In this document: positions 50,601 through 58,582 of the stretch, piece after piece
Layout of the letters: each line of letters starts with the position of its first letter
Position numbering within the stretch: the first letter of the stretch is position 1
Origin: Axinella damicornis
Taxonomy: Eukaryota; Porifera; Demospongiae; Axinellida; Axinellidae
Length of the DNA stretch: 64,000 nt
Assembly (NCBI GenBank): GCA_963931865.1
Contig: OZ007514.1
Location: 6,426,646-6,490,645, forward strand
Direction: 5' to 3'
The notes under the pieces: generated by a model
Told to the model about the DNA's origin: nothing
The model's database searches: none
What the model saw: only the letters and a program-made list of their open reading frames with translations
Position numbers and translations under genes: made by a program

Positions 50601-53024
50601 TACTGCTTCACCTCCTTTTGCGCACCAAGTATGAGAACGAACCAGGATGGTGCTCTGTGGAGGAGTGTGTGGAGGTAGCAACGGCTTGCGGAATTAAAAG
50701 TGAAGAGCTACTGAAGAAAGGTGGCATCCTGCACTACATTCACAAGCACTATGGTACTCTGCTGTACTATCCCAAGGTAGCTGGTCTCTGCAACAAGGTC
50801 ATCTGTGACCCAAACATTGTCTTGCATCCTTTCACTCAAACCTTCCTCTTCGCCTTTGCCTGCAATCCAGGCCACGTTGAGACTGCAAAATCAATTCGAG
50901 CCAGTGGAGAGATCCCCCATGACCTAATGGAGACCGTCTGTGCTACCCAGTCTGCTGACCCCATCCCTACATCAGAGATAATAGCTCTGCTTAAGGATCG
51001 CTACATTCTCTACGAGAGTGTCCGTACTGCAGCAGGCACCACCAGTTACTTCATGCCATGCCTTCTGCAGCCTGACCCCACTGTGGTTGAGGAAGCTAGC
51101 AACCCTACCACTCTTGCTTCTCTCAACCCTGCCCCCCTCCAGCTTGTCCCCCATTCTGCTGGTTTTGTTCCTCTCGGTCTGTTCCCAGCGATGGTGGTGA
51201 AGATGTCTCACACCTGGGACTTCGAAAATGGAGAGCGCTTTAGGAATAGAATCCAGTTCAAAGTCAGGCAAGAAGGCAAGCCAACTAGGAGAGTGGAGAT
51301 TCGTCAGTATCCTAGCTACCTTGAACTCCGTCTCCTTCACAAAGAAACACGACAAGGGATGGATTTGAGGGTCTTGAACACTTGTCGTCAGCAGCTGTGG
51401 GAGGCTCTATGTGAGATATCTTCCGAGTACCCCCATATGCAAGATGTTGTCTGGCGATTTGGTTTCTACTGTCCTGGTGGTCTGCAGCCTGGAGGACAGC
51501 CACACTCTGCGGTCTGCCGGACAAATGATCTTGCTCCACTGGATATGGAATGCATACATGATCCGCGTTGTACAGAGGACGACTTCCTCCTTGAAGACAA
51601 GCACATGAACTGGTTCAAGGTTAGCTAGTGCTCATTGAAGGAGTAATGGAAGAGAATGTGGTTATTATACTTGTGGTTGTTGTTGAGTTTTGTGTCCTCT
51701 TATGTTACTACCTACAGTAATTGGATGTCTGAATTAGTATGCTCATACATACAATGTATACTCATTGATGATATTATAGTGTATTGTGTTCTCTTCCACA
51801 GAATCAGGATCAAGGTGGTGGCTCAGATTTACCACTTGCAACAGGTATACATTGTGCCAATGTCCTCCTGAGAAATGTGCATGATTGTGTAATTGCTTGG
51901 TGCATGAACAAATTTCAGTAACTTTACCACTCATTTTACTCAGTTTTTGCACCCAAGGAGCTACACACATCAGCAACATCTTTGTCGCAGCCACTGAGCA
52001 GTTCATTGGATACAACTGGTAACTTGTACCATTGTTGGCATGGATTTTGCATGTTACAGGCAAAGGTATTATGCAAAATAAATATTAAAATCCCATAGCT
52101 ATTACAACAAATGCAAGGAGCCTCATTCTACTGTTTATAGCCCCACTGTATTCAATGCTTCCATTTGGCTTCTTGTGTCTGGGATGTTTTGAAATGTTGC
52201 ATGGATGCCAAGTCAACACGTCAATTTCCAGCAAGAGCTGTTGGTTCAGTTTTGTAATAGCAGCATTTAAGAGAATGTGTTTTTATGCACCCAGTTTACT
52301 AGTAATACGTATGAGTGATTACCCTGTCATTGTGTACTTATTACAGCATCCCTACCACGAAAGAGACCAGTGCCCTCACAGGCTGAAAGCCTTGAATTGG
52401 CCAAAAGGCCAAGGATGGAATGTGAGTGTCCATGTGTTAGGGTTTGTAAGACAATGTGCTTTGTCAACTACATGTTGCATTGAGATTTCTTTGACAAAGT
52501 AAGTGAATGTATAATATTCCCTAATGATTTCACTATCCAGCAACATTACTGCAACTTTGTATCCATAAAGTATGTCTTGTTTGTGCAGCCCCCAGGCCAA
52601 CCCTGAAGGATCTGGTCAAGGTCAGAGTGAAAAGCTGGTATAACCTGGGACTACAATTGGACATTGAAGATGACGACCTTGATACCATCGAAAGTAACCG
52701 CCCACGGGATCATGAAGGTTGCAAGCGAGACATGTTTAAGGCATGGCTGAGGAACTATCCGCAAGCATCATACCGGCAGCTGGTCCAAGCCATGGTCGAG
52801 TCAGGTGATGTGAGTGAAGCAGACTGCCTCTGCAGGAAGTATGGTGAGTCATCCAACAAAGAATGTTATCTCTGTACCTGGTTCTTGAAGGAATGTGCAG
52901 GCTAGCTATGTGCAGTGGTTTATGGTTGCTCTTTTTCTCACTGTTTCTCAGGGATTAATATGCCACAGTGAAGATTACAATAGTACCCCTACAAACACTT
53001 TTCTTTCCAGGCCCCCCTGGATGA
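33560..53024 (+). CDS. Death-Death-TAZ1-ROC/COR-Death chimeric protein (predicted, 15 exons)
   Basis: Exons: 33560-33581, 36845-37117, 38492-38758, 40695-40847, 42970-43412, 46355-46670, 47647-47763, 49011-49085, 49360-49434, 49548-51619, 51802-51844, 51944-52018, 52347-52421, 52589-52843, 53011-53024. Every junction is phase-compatible and the sum is 4,275 nt, giving ~1,424 residues: Death 1 (~8-98), Death 2 (~99-187), p300/CBP-like N-terminus (188-386), TAZ1 (~435-520), linkers, P-loop ROC and COR (581-1271), linkers with basic KRP/KRPR clusters, Death 3 (1336-1420). Death domains recruit partners by homotypic contact; ROC-COR modules are GTP-binding dimerising switches; TAZ1 binds activation domains. 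The likely role, nuclear or immune signalling, is inference. An alternative model skips 40695-47763, since that block starts and ends in phase 1, leaving Death-Death-ROC/COR-Death. AATAAA follows at 53064. Confidence 0.55.
33582..36844. other. First intron (3.3 kb) with a helicase-bearing transposon
   Basis: Holds the TIR element at 34385-34963 and a solitary transposon-end sequence near 35527-35547 (CCCGGGAACGAGGCTA). A minus-strand frame at 35095-35349 has no recognised domain. Nothing else is supported. Confidence 0.55.
34385..34963 (+). mobile_element. 579-bp TIR element carrying a RecQ-like helicase fragment
   Basis: Ends TAGTCTCGTGCCCAGACCCT and its reverse complement AGGGTCTGGGCACGAGACTA; arms run about 75 bp. 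A 9-bp target duplication TAGCCGTAC flanks it (34376-34384 and 34964-34972). Inside, on the plus strand, about 34633-34800 reads [20 protein letters not shown] (helicase motif I, GFGKS), then after a stop and frame change [13 protein letters not shown] (motif Ia, like PLxxLMKDQ). These are the first motifs of a RecQ-type superfamily 2 helicase. Nothing catalytic beyond them remains. Confidence 0.8.
36845..37117 (+). CDS. Death domain 1 exon
   Basis: 91 codons, phase 1-1, between CACTTCAG and GTAAGT. Starts [12 protein letters not shown]; landmarks are [10 protein letters not shown], then [15 protein letters not shown]: the Trp in helix 5 and the R.L..AL helix 5-6 region are the usual Death-domain core. 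It resembles Death 2, which starts [12 protein letters not shown], so the two arose by exon duplication. Confidence 0.72.
37183..37343. mobile_element. Hairpin MITE related to the 60105/61151 copies
   Basis: Arms such as GACAAGGTAGGGATGAT and ATCATCCCTACCTTGTC face each other around GAAAAAGATATGTAG. The same arm sequence is in the larger hairpins at 60105-60376 and 61151-61423. It is more diverged than those. Confidence 0.75.
37465..37523. repeat. Perfect 19-bp-stem palindrome
   Basis: GAATATACTTACCAGGACT and its exact reverse complement AGTCCTGGTAAGTATATTC are separated by ~22 bp. Probably the relic of a very small inverted-repeat transposon. The arm contains CTTACCAG and its mirror contains TGGTAAGT, a donor-like sequence that could create a cryptic splice site. 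Confidence 0.75.
38492..38758 (+). CDS. Death domain 2 exon
   Basis: 89 codons, phase 1-1, between CTCTCAG and GTATGT. Reads [20 protein letters not shown], then [20 protein letters not shown]: the EYW...P.ASWK.LA core is typical of Death domains, which use the Trp and following Leu/Ala in helix 5. Homotypic binding to other Death domains is the family function. Confidence 0.82.
39467..39790. mobile_element. Repeat family copy 2 with palindromic left half
   Basis: Same order of elements as 32014-32352: GCAGTGCATTACGGG arm, AGTTAACGGTC, GTGCATTATCTAGATAATGC palindrome, end near GTAGCACTT. A few bases are missing in the right arm of the hairpin (GCCCGTGCAAAC). It lies in an intron of the chimeric gene. 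Confidence 0.75.
40585..40620 (+). repeat. 36-bp direct repeat, left copy
   Basis: GTGAACCTCTGGATTGACTT continuing TGTTTATACGTACATA is identical to 41108-41143. The two copies bracket the p300/CBP-like N-terminal exon at a distance of 523 bp. Confidence 0.9.
40695..40847 (+). CDS. p300/CBP-like N-terminal exon
   Basis: Phase 1 start after CCCTTGCAG. It reads [20 protein letters not shown], which follows the conserved start of CBP/p300 (an L-x-D-x-x-N-D-LPDELI-type motif near residue 30). Donor chosen at TATG/GTATG, 51 codons; an alternative phase 1 donor at CCAG/GTGCAG would end the exon at 40901. Beyond that the frame stays open, Ser/Thr/Asn/Pro-rich, to a TAG at 41102, which could be a read-through or an alternative 3' end. 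Confidence 0.6.
41108..41143 (+). repeat. 36-bp direct repeat, right copy
   Basis: Identical to 40585-40620. It starts six bases after the in-frame TAG at 41102. Confidence 0.9.
41690..42255. repeat. Tandem array with ~65-83 bp units and a 220-bp higher-order period
   Basis: Units carry GGATCATCCCGGGATCGGCC, CTGAGTACTGGCCAGCACAC and TAACTCCGGAGGATCC. About seven to eight units. A block beginning CTTACAGGTCCGGGGATCAT at 41793 recurs at 42013, showing that larger blocks were duplicated. Not coding. Confidence 0.88.
42970..43412 (+). CDS. Gln/Pro-rich p300/CBP-like exon
   Basis: 443 nt, phase 1 to 0, between CTTGCTACAG and GTGAGT. Begins [20 protein letters not shown] and becomes Gln/Pro/Ser-rich, with two [13 protein letters not shown] repeats near the end. 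Such linkers separate the N-terminus from TAZ1 in CBP/p300, but composition alone proves little; position between the N-terminal exon and TAZ1 is the main argument. Confidence 0.6.
44092..44127. repeat. Poly(T) tract (36 T; poly(A) on the minus strand)
   Basis: Pure T run lying 156 bp downstream, on the minus strand, of the stop of the 183-codon frame that ends at 44284. This is what a retroposed transcript would leave. Confidence 0.8.
44284..44835 (-). CDS. Uncharacterised 183-residue reading frame (possible retroposon)
   Basis: Starts [20 protein letters not shown] and runs uninterrupted to a TGA-type stop near 44284. Lys/Thr/Ser/Leu-rich, no signal peptide, membrane segment or known domain that I recognise. 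Followed on its own strand by a 36-base poly(A). It may be the ORF1 of an unknown retroelement or a processed gene copy. It lies antisense in an intron of the plus-strand chimeric gene. Confidence 0.35.
   Translation of the reverse strand: MGTAISETKLMDKWAASKRTQVSAILCIKLLPLLENALKLNFKALYETENLDPLQGPTHTLTPSSIHTQNRPQNYGWIYHLLSSLAGYSPKLTATLKNRGLATLGFQKKFHAHQLKPTQAKASFRKVNLPPAKLGMLFHAHLSVTEFWPRIYSLSPAQSSYQTSQIRPNTKMGGACNAERSTL
46355..46670 (+). CDS. TAZ1 zinc finger, exon a (p300/CBP-like)
   Basis: 316 nt, phase 0 to 1, after CACACAG. After a Gln/Pro-rich start it reads [20 protein letters not shown], then [20 protein letters not shown] and AGRLCT: almost residue for residue the CBP/p300 TAZ1 domain. 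The first HCCC zinc site (H-x3-C ... C-x4-C) is complete, with a three-residue longer loop ([11 protein letters not shown]) than in vertebrate CBP, and most of the second site is here. TAZ1 docks activation domains of transcription factors. Confidence 0.93.
46671..47646. other. Intron splitting TAZ1
   Basis: About 1 kb. 47060-47103 is an inverted copy of 41160-41203. 47319-47386 is a two-copy perfect 34-bp tandem repeat. 47579-47609 is a 31-base C run close to the acceptor, so the polypyrimidine tract here is unusually long. Confidence 0.65.
47647..47763 (+). CDS. TAZ1 zinc finger, exon b (p300/CBP-like)
   Basis: 39 codons, phase 1-1, between CTCCACAG and GTAAGT. Reads [20 protein letters not shown] then [18 protein letters not shown], completing the second zinc site and the whole third (H-x3-C-x4-C-x2-C). 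Together the two exons keep all 12 zinc ligands of TAZ1. In CBP genes a KIX-coding exon would follow downstream; none is found here. Confidence 0.93.
47764..49010. other. Intron after TAZ1 with a degraded Death-domain exon
   Basis: 1.25 kb. Contains a worn transposon end (about 48118-48178: GGCACCCACTGTTCGTGCAT, compare CCACTGTTTGCTCATG in the 31398 element), a broken Death-domain-like sequence (48226-48345) and a repeat shared with 41578-41638 (48673-48729). Confidence 0.55.
48226..48345 (+). pseudogene. Degraded Death-domain exon
   Basis: Reads [20 protein letters not shown], matching the EYW...HPEASWK helix region of Death 2, then loses frame: in the next frame it continues [15 protein letters not shown] frameshift and the lack of splice signals suggest a dead copy of the Death exons, sitting exactly between the TAZ1 block and the ROC/COR part. 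Confidence 0.5.
49011..49085 (+). CDS. 25-codon linker exon L1
   Basis: 75 nt, phase 1-1. [20 protein letters not shown] then QLSQ. Ser/Pro/Gln-rich, probably disordered. Same length, phase and ending (QxSQ/G) as L2. Confidence 0.6.
49360..49434 (+). CDS. 25-codon linker exon L2
   Basis: 75 nt, phase 1-1, after [28 protein letters not shown] then QISQ. The match SHP....SQ..QISQ to SHP....SQ..EQLSQ of L1 indicates exon duplication. Confidence 0.6.
49548..51619 (+). CDS. P-loop GTPase with COR domain (ROC-COR-like) exon
   Basis: 690 codons in one exon, phase 1 to 0. P-loop GLPRSGKTT at exon residues 30-38; switch II-like [10 protein letters not shown] at ~187-196, where animal ROCO-type proteins have D-x-GG-x-PE; a following [17 protein letters not shown] strand; LLVGSYLDD near the usual NKxD position, so the base-recognition motif is not canonical. 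The COR-like part has [30 protein letters not shown] and [17 protein letters not shown]. The C-terminal third includes a Trp-rich beta segment ([20 protein letters not shown]). A 60-residue Ser/Gln-rich insert follows the P-loop region. ROC-COR proteins act as dimeric, nucleotide-dependent switches. The Met at 49514 is intronic; the acceptor at TCCTGCAG sets the start. Confidence 0.82.
51802..51844 (+). CDS. Small exon after ROC/COR
   Basis: 43 nt, phase 0 to 1, between CTTCCACAG and [20 protein letters not shown]. It joins WFK of the ROC/COR exon in frame, replacing the read-through VS-stop that follows the donor. Confidence 0.6.
51944..52018 (+). CDS. 25-codon linker exon L3
   Basis: 75 nt, phase 1-1, between TTACTCAG and [25 protein letters not shown] then LDTT. 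Ser/Thr-rich, probably disordered. Confidence 0.58.
52347..52421 (+). CDS. 25-codon linker exon L4 with basic clusters
   Basis: 75 nt, phase 1-1, between TTATTACAG and [26 protein letters not shown] then PRME. The two clusters PRKRP and AKRPR, about ten residues apart, fit a bipartite nuclear localisation signal. Same length and phase as L1-L3. Confidence 0.6.
52589..52843 (+). CDS. Death domain 3 exon
   Basis: 85 codons, phase 1-1, between TTGTGCAG and GTGAGT. Reads [20 protein letters not shown], then [20 protein letters not shown] and [20 protein letters not shown]. WxxLGxxLxIxxxxLxxI and the MLxxWL...P.ASxxxLxxAL pattern are textbook Death-domain features. Confidence 0.85.
53011..53024 (+). 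CDS. Last exon (PPG and stop)
   Basis: After TTTCCAG the frame reads G-P-P-G-TGA. A tiny terminal coding part with the 3' UTR in the same exon; the polyadenylation signal follows 40 bp later. Confidence 0.6.
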
Positions 53025-53063
53025 TCAGCAGCCACATGCTGAAGGGGCTTCGTACCCTGTCAG

Positions 53064-53069
53064 AATAAA
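53064..53069 (+). terminator. Polyadenylation signal of the chimeric gene
   Basis: AATAAA 40 bp after the TGA, followed by GTTTCATCATCATCATCATT. Its position fits a very short 3' UTR. Confidence 0.65.
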
Positions 53070-53940
53070 GTTTCATCATCATCATCATTGTATATAGCAA
53101 TAATTGGCTCATGTATAACTGTAACACAATAACTATTGCTGTATTGTCACAACTTGCAAGCTGTTCACTTTGCTAAAATATGCACTGCTAAATTATGTTA
53201 ATTATAATGCAGTCTGAAAGTTTCATCTTATTGTGTTATTGTAGGTCACATGTAATTGCAATGTCAAACAACGGCATGCTTAATTGATCAGACTAGCTGG
53301 CCTGCGCATGCTCTGTAGTGAAAAAGGTCTTGAGATATGGACCTATTATAATGACTACTTCAGGAGTTTAGAATAGACTCAGAAGTTGCAAATTGAAGGC
53401 ATGACAAATTGCCAATGGACTATTCTGCTGATGTGATGCACTTCCTGCCCATGTGTACAAATTGCCCTGATTTTCACCTAGTAGCTATGAGATACTGTGT
53501 AAAACAAACTTTTTCATTTTTACACAACTATATACTCTTACAAGAAAAGTATCTAAGCTTTCTCGTACTGCTAGTATCTATAAGCCAGTTATGCTTGCGA
53601 CAGCTTAAGCTTATTAACTCTTTACCAACCAATGACTGCAAAAGCCGTCATGAGCTCCCATAAGCCCATAAGAATTTATATGGGGAATTTAATACTAGGC
53701 GTTATACTTTAATACAGGGTTTTGCTTCCCTAAGCTGTATCTTATGAGTTAAACTATACGTATTCTAAGCAATTTTTTCACAGTGGTACAGGAGTTACGA
53801 GCCAGTGAAATTTGTCCATTACCTATAGAGAATGTAATAGCTATATAGGGAGGGCAAAATTTCACTGCTTCGCAAGTCTGAAACACAAGCTAATGAACTC
53901 AGAATCAGAGCAATCCAACAATGTCAATTGTTCAGTACAC

Positions 53941-54049
53941 TAGCCTCGTTCCTGCAGGCCTTCTCACCCCAGCGTTTGTCGCTTGCAGTACCCTGTGTTA
54001 GTACTGCAAGCGACAAACACTGGGGTGAGGAGGCTTGGCAACAAGGCTA
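53941..54049. mobile_element. MITE (TAGCCTCG ends, AAGCGACAAAC arms)
   Basis: Arms TAGCCTCGTTCCTGCAGGCC ... CACCCCAGCGTTTGTCGCTT and the reverse complement (AAGCGACAAACACTGGGGTG ... AACAAGGCTA) fold almost end to end. AGTACAC stands on both sides (53934-53940, 54051-54057). A solitary half of the same family is at about 55868-55924. Confidence 0.8.
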
Positions 54050-54816
54050 TAGTACACAGGAAGTGACATCAGGTGCCATATGGCCTAGGAAATTAATGGT
54101 CTACCTATTAACTTTCTGTGAGACAGATACTACATCTATCCAGTTGCAGCTGCAACAACTATCAAACACAACTGAATAGAAGTATGGTTCCCAAGACGAA
54201 TAAACATTTTAGAGGGTAACATCCCAAACACACTGTGCTGGATAAACTACAGAAACTCGCACTAACAGCACGTCGAACATTGTATAACATAGACTGTCTG
54301 CTGTGAGAAAGCATTATTTTATGTTTCAGAGTGTTAGGTCACTGTGTCTGATGGGAATTCAGTTTTTCGTAGCATGCAGTTTTCTGCCACCTGTGGGGTT
54401 TCCGGTGAGAAGGGTGGCCTGCCTCGATATCTTGGTTGATCAGACACACGATCCCACATCATGTGAGATATCTCTTCTCATAACCAGGAGCTCTGTCTCG
54501 GTTAGCGGTGTTTCATCTTCTGACTCTGCGTCTGTCATACGATTGACTAGGTGATTTCCCCAATTTGTCAGTCCCTGAGCTAATGTGCAGAGGATTGTGC
54601 TGGGTACTCAGTGGAAGGGTACTTGTCAGCCGGCACAAAGCGATTAATATCGATTATGGTTGCATACTGACCTGCAGCCTCTGCTATACAAGTGTTCTCT
54701 CTTCGTGTCTCTGCGCATGTGTAGCATGCATCACATAATTATACAAGTAGAGTGACCAAACTGGGCTTATGAATCCATTGCTCTACCTCCAAAGAGTTCT
54801 TCTGGTTGTGTTCCAG

Positions 54817-54920
54817 CTGTACACTCTGTTTGCCCCCTTCAAGTTCTCTTCCAACGAGTCCTGCTGGAGCATCTTGACATCCAGCTCTCTCAGCTCTATA
54901 GAGTTTACTTCCACCCTCCG
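54817..54920 (+). CDS. Candidate exon of an unrecognised plus-strand gene
   Basis: 104 nt between GTTCCAG and GTGAGT, phase 1 to 0: VHSVCPLQVLFQRVLLEHLD then IQLSQLYRVYFHPP. The composition and clean splice signals look coding; no family recognised. The opposite strand is open too, so this is tentative. Confidence 0.3.
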
Positions 54921-55425
54921 GTGAGTGTGTTGTAGTATGATTCTGTGAGAACCTATTGGAAGACGGGAGTGGGTATTATCCACTTTTCTCAGTTGAGAAC
55001 TTGATATGACCTACTATGGATATCCCATCTGTTAAAGTAGGGATATCCCCCTTGCAATGGTACATCTCTAAGCCAATGAAGATGAAAAGATTAATCAGCG
55101 GTTATACATAGCCCTCTAGAAGGAGCTGTAGCTATGTCAGCCTGCCATCACTACTATTGTCACTGAGAGCGCTTATAGGCGTACTCACAGTGTGAGTGTA
55201 TGAAACCGGAGGTGAGCTGCAGGGTACACATGAAAGGTGGAACCAAAAGTTTTGTACAGCCAAAATTTATGTATACTGGAATCGTCATGGGCACACTTCC
55301 ACAGACCCTCTTGTCACAGTTGTGACTGTGGGTCAAACTTTGATTAGTGGTTTCACCATTGATCTGTTAACCATTGACCAATCCATCCAGATTATGTCAT
55401 CATCCGTTGAGTGACCCTTGTTGGT

Positions 55426-55546
55426 ATCCTCGTTCCCAGGCCTACCCCGTTTTTCTGTTCTTCGGTTTCCGTTGACAATAATACACGGATGCGGAAGGGC
55501 GGCGAAAAACGCTTCCGCAAATGGGGTAGGCCTGGGAACGAGGCTA
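55426..55546. mobile_element. 121-bp MITE with 10-bp target duplication
   Basis: Nearly a complete palindrome: CCTCGTTCCCAGGCCTACCC at the left, GGGTAGGCCTGGGAACGAGG at the right. CCTTGTTGGT flanks both ends (55416-55425, 55547-55556). Same family as the intronic element at 7325-7462. Confidence 0.88.
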
Positions 55547-55867
55547 CCTTGTTGGTGAGTTGGAGTTATGTAACCTACTTGTACTATTCTCAAGGCCGCT
55601 AAATCCATTGGTTGTACTATAGGCTCCATTGCAACTGAACAGATAGGAAGATTTGACCTCACAATAACACTATTAACCTTGTGTTTCCGAAAAATATTTA
55701 TGTTTTACCCACTCCCCTTGACATAGCCACTTTCCTCCCTCCCTCCTTCCCTTCTCTACTCTGAGGTGAAATTTCAAAGGCCTTGCGGTTTTACTGGAAT
55801 GTGCCACTCCTCCACATGTCCATGTATGTCACTGCACAGGACGGGTTTTACCACGCCTTCCTCCCCG

Positions 55868-55924
55868 TGCTAGAACTGCAAGCGACAAATGTTGGAGTGA
55901 GCTAGAAGGCCTGGGTACGAGGCT
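55868..55924. repeat. Solitary half of the 53941 MITE family
   Basis: ACTGCAAGCGACAAATGTTG then GGCCTGGGTACGAGGCTA match the right half of 53941-54049 with changes. The left half is missing. Confidence 0.65.
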
Positions 55925-56992
55925 AACGCACAAGCACTGCTAGGGATGTCAGCGGCAGATGGGGTAGCTGCTATGATGCCAATGAGTAGGTGCGGCTCTC
56001 TGCTCTGTACACAGTGAACACAGATGTTTGTACAAGCCTAAGTGAAATGTACAGTAATACTACTTCTATGTACTATGTACTCTAATCAATTTGGACAACT
56101 AAAATTAAATCAACGACATGTTGATATAAAAGTTTTACAGTTGCTGAATACAAGGTATAATTATGTTATACTTAATTTCTTGCAGCATCAGTAGCTGATG
56201 TAACTGGTCCAGGCAATATCCCAACAGCCCTCTCTCATATTATAACAAAAATCAACTCATTGTACCACAGTCTCTTCCTAATACACCCCCTTTGAGTAAG
56301 CGTCCTCCCAGTCATCGAGTTCTTACATTTCTCTTTAGAGATGAAGTTTTTTTTCTCTTGGTGTTTTCAATCTCTAGAACACTTAAACATTCCCTTATTT
56401 CAGTTCCTTGGCATTGCTGGGCTCGAAACTGCTCCCACAGGTAACTACTCCCACCATTTAACAAACTTGCAATCAAGTCTCCCAGGAAAATGGGGCCATG
56501 AATGCTAGAATGGAGGCCCAAAAAGGGAAGACGGCTTGTTTCTCAGTCCATTTATGCCAAAAATAATGGAAATGGCCCTCCCAGTGCCAACCAAGACCTT
56601 TCTACCACAGAGCCCAGACACAGCCATGCTGTTTGCACCCTCCAGGTGGGCATATGTTGCCTTGTTTAGGGGGGCAAGCTAGTGAAATCTGGACATGCAT
56701 ATTGCCACTAACCTCATCACACGATGCAGGAAGCACCCACCCACCTCTCACTACATGTACATATTCAAACAAAAGCCCACTGTCCACTCTTCACCCAAAC
56801 TAGCGTGCAAAATGTGGAGGCATATTAGTGGGAGACTGCTCATCAGTAAGTACTCACTGCATCGATCCACTACGTATGTGATTCACCAAAGAGGACGTCT
56901 CACTTAGCACTCACTCACATGACCTGCATATCTGGTGAGCTCTGATGCCAAGTTGCATAGTCACTTCACAGCTATTGTAGGCCTAATGTGGA

Positions 56993-57115
<123 letters not shown>

Positions 57116-58493
57116 GATGTGTGCTGCATTAATTTAGGTGTTTTCTCCTTTAATTGTAGAGGTTGTCGTCTTCTTTGAGGATCAAAACGCTATAGGGAAA
57201 CCAATCGGGACCTGGCATCTAATTAAACACTGCACAATGTTTGAGGGTGCTACAGCGTGCAAAGGGGGATGTCTGCCTGTCTATCTGCTCAGCTGCTATT
57301 GGTTGATGCTCCAGTTAGAGTGCCAGCAAAGAGCAGCTGAGTAGATAAGACTCAATAGGTACGTACGTAGGTCATACATGGAAGAGCACAAGTGTGAGCA
57401 ACAGCATCATCATCAATAGGGAGAGCACCTGACTGGGGGGGGGGGGGGGGGGGGAGGGGGGGGGATATGCTATTTACAGAGCTGATAGGCTAGGCACATA
57501 CATATATGTCACAGGATCTGGCAAATGTGGTGTCAAAATACCAGGGGTCAAAGGTTGTTCAAGTATTCAATTCCATCATTCTAGATAGCTAAGGGGTGTG
57601 GATTATGCTGACACTAAAATGGGAATAATCAGTATGCTAAACCGTTGAACATAATGTGAGCATAATTGCCGGGCATTCTGAAATGAGATGTGGTCGTACT
57701 TTGGTGGAATGTACGCAGTCTGGACGTGCATGGTGATTCACAGTTGATGACAAGTAGCAATAATTATTAGTGATCCAAGCAATGCTAACGTGGCTGGCAC
57801 CAGCTCACAGCCCTACCACACCATCTGTTTGCAGCCAACTTCAGGCCCCTCCACAGTCTGAACTCATGCGGAAACGAAGGCTCAACTACTGAACATTTTG
57901 CTGACAGCAACAGCAACCTTTAGAGCATAAACAGTCAGGGAAATCAGTGCAGCATAGCCCCTGTAGACAGCCATTTAATTATGATCTCTAACGGCATGCA
58001 TGTGAATATTATACAGTCATCCTATAGTACCACACACACACACATACACACACACACACAGTTGCATGTCTAAATTCAAACTCGCAACCCATTCTTCATC
58101 ACATTCTCTGTCGTATTGCTACTGGCCAAGGTAGAGAAATGTCTACGGGAAACCATTTCCTATCAGTTTGCCCCAAACTTACAAACCAAATTCCACACTG
58201 AAATCTCAAATTGTCAGTAAGTTATAAACAATGGTATTCTTTGGGGAGGGAGTGAGCACATTCTTTGCAACAGTTGAATTATGCAACACAACACCAATAT
58301 TCCCCCGACAGCAAAGGAAGTTCTCAGTCTGACATATACCCTCATGGAGTTACAGACCTTGGTGTATAGTAATTGCAGCTAGATTTATTAACAACTTGCA
58401 CATGACATTACACGGATGGTTCAGCTATGGCTCAAACACGTGTTAAATATAAGACCCATCCCTTCCTCTCTTCCCTTCCCCCATACCTGTCAG

Positions 58494-58582
58494 ACAAATT
58501 TCAAGGCCATGACAATCTCCTCCCTCAGTTCATGCTCCACTTCCATCCTCAACTCCTCACTCAGGTGATGCAGTGCCTTGAG
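58494..58582 (+). CDS. Candidate exon of an unrecognised plus-strand gene
   Basis: 89 nt after a strong polypyrimidine tract and CTGTCAG, before GTGAGA, phase 1 to 0: KFQGHDNLLPQFMLHFHPQL then LTQVMQCLE. It ends in the phase that the exon at 63856 needs. Function unknown. Confidence 0.35.

Noticed and set aside
54440..54538. Minus-strand 32-codon frame starting MTDAESEDET
   Set aside because: Acidic start looks protein-like, but there is no clear donor and no second exon.
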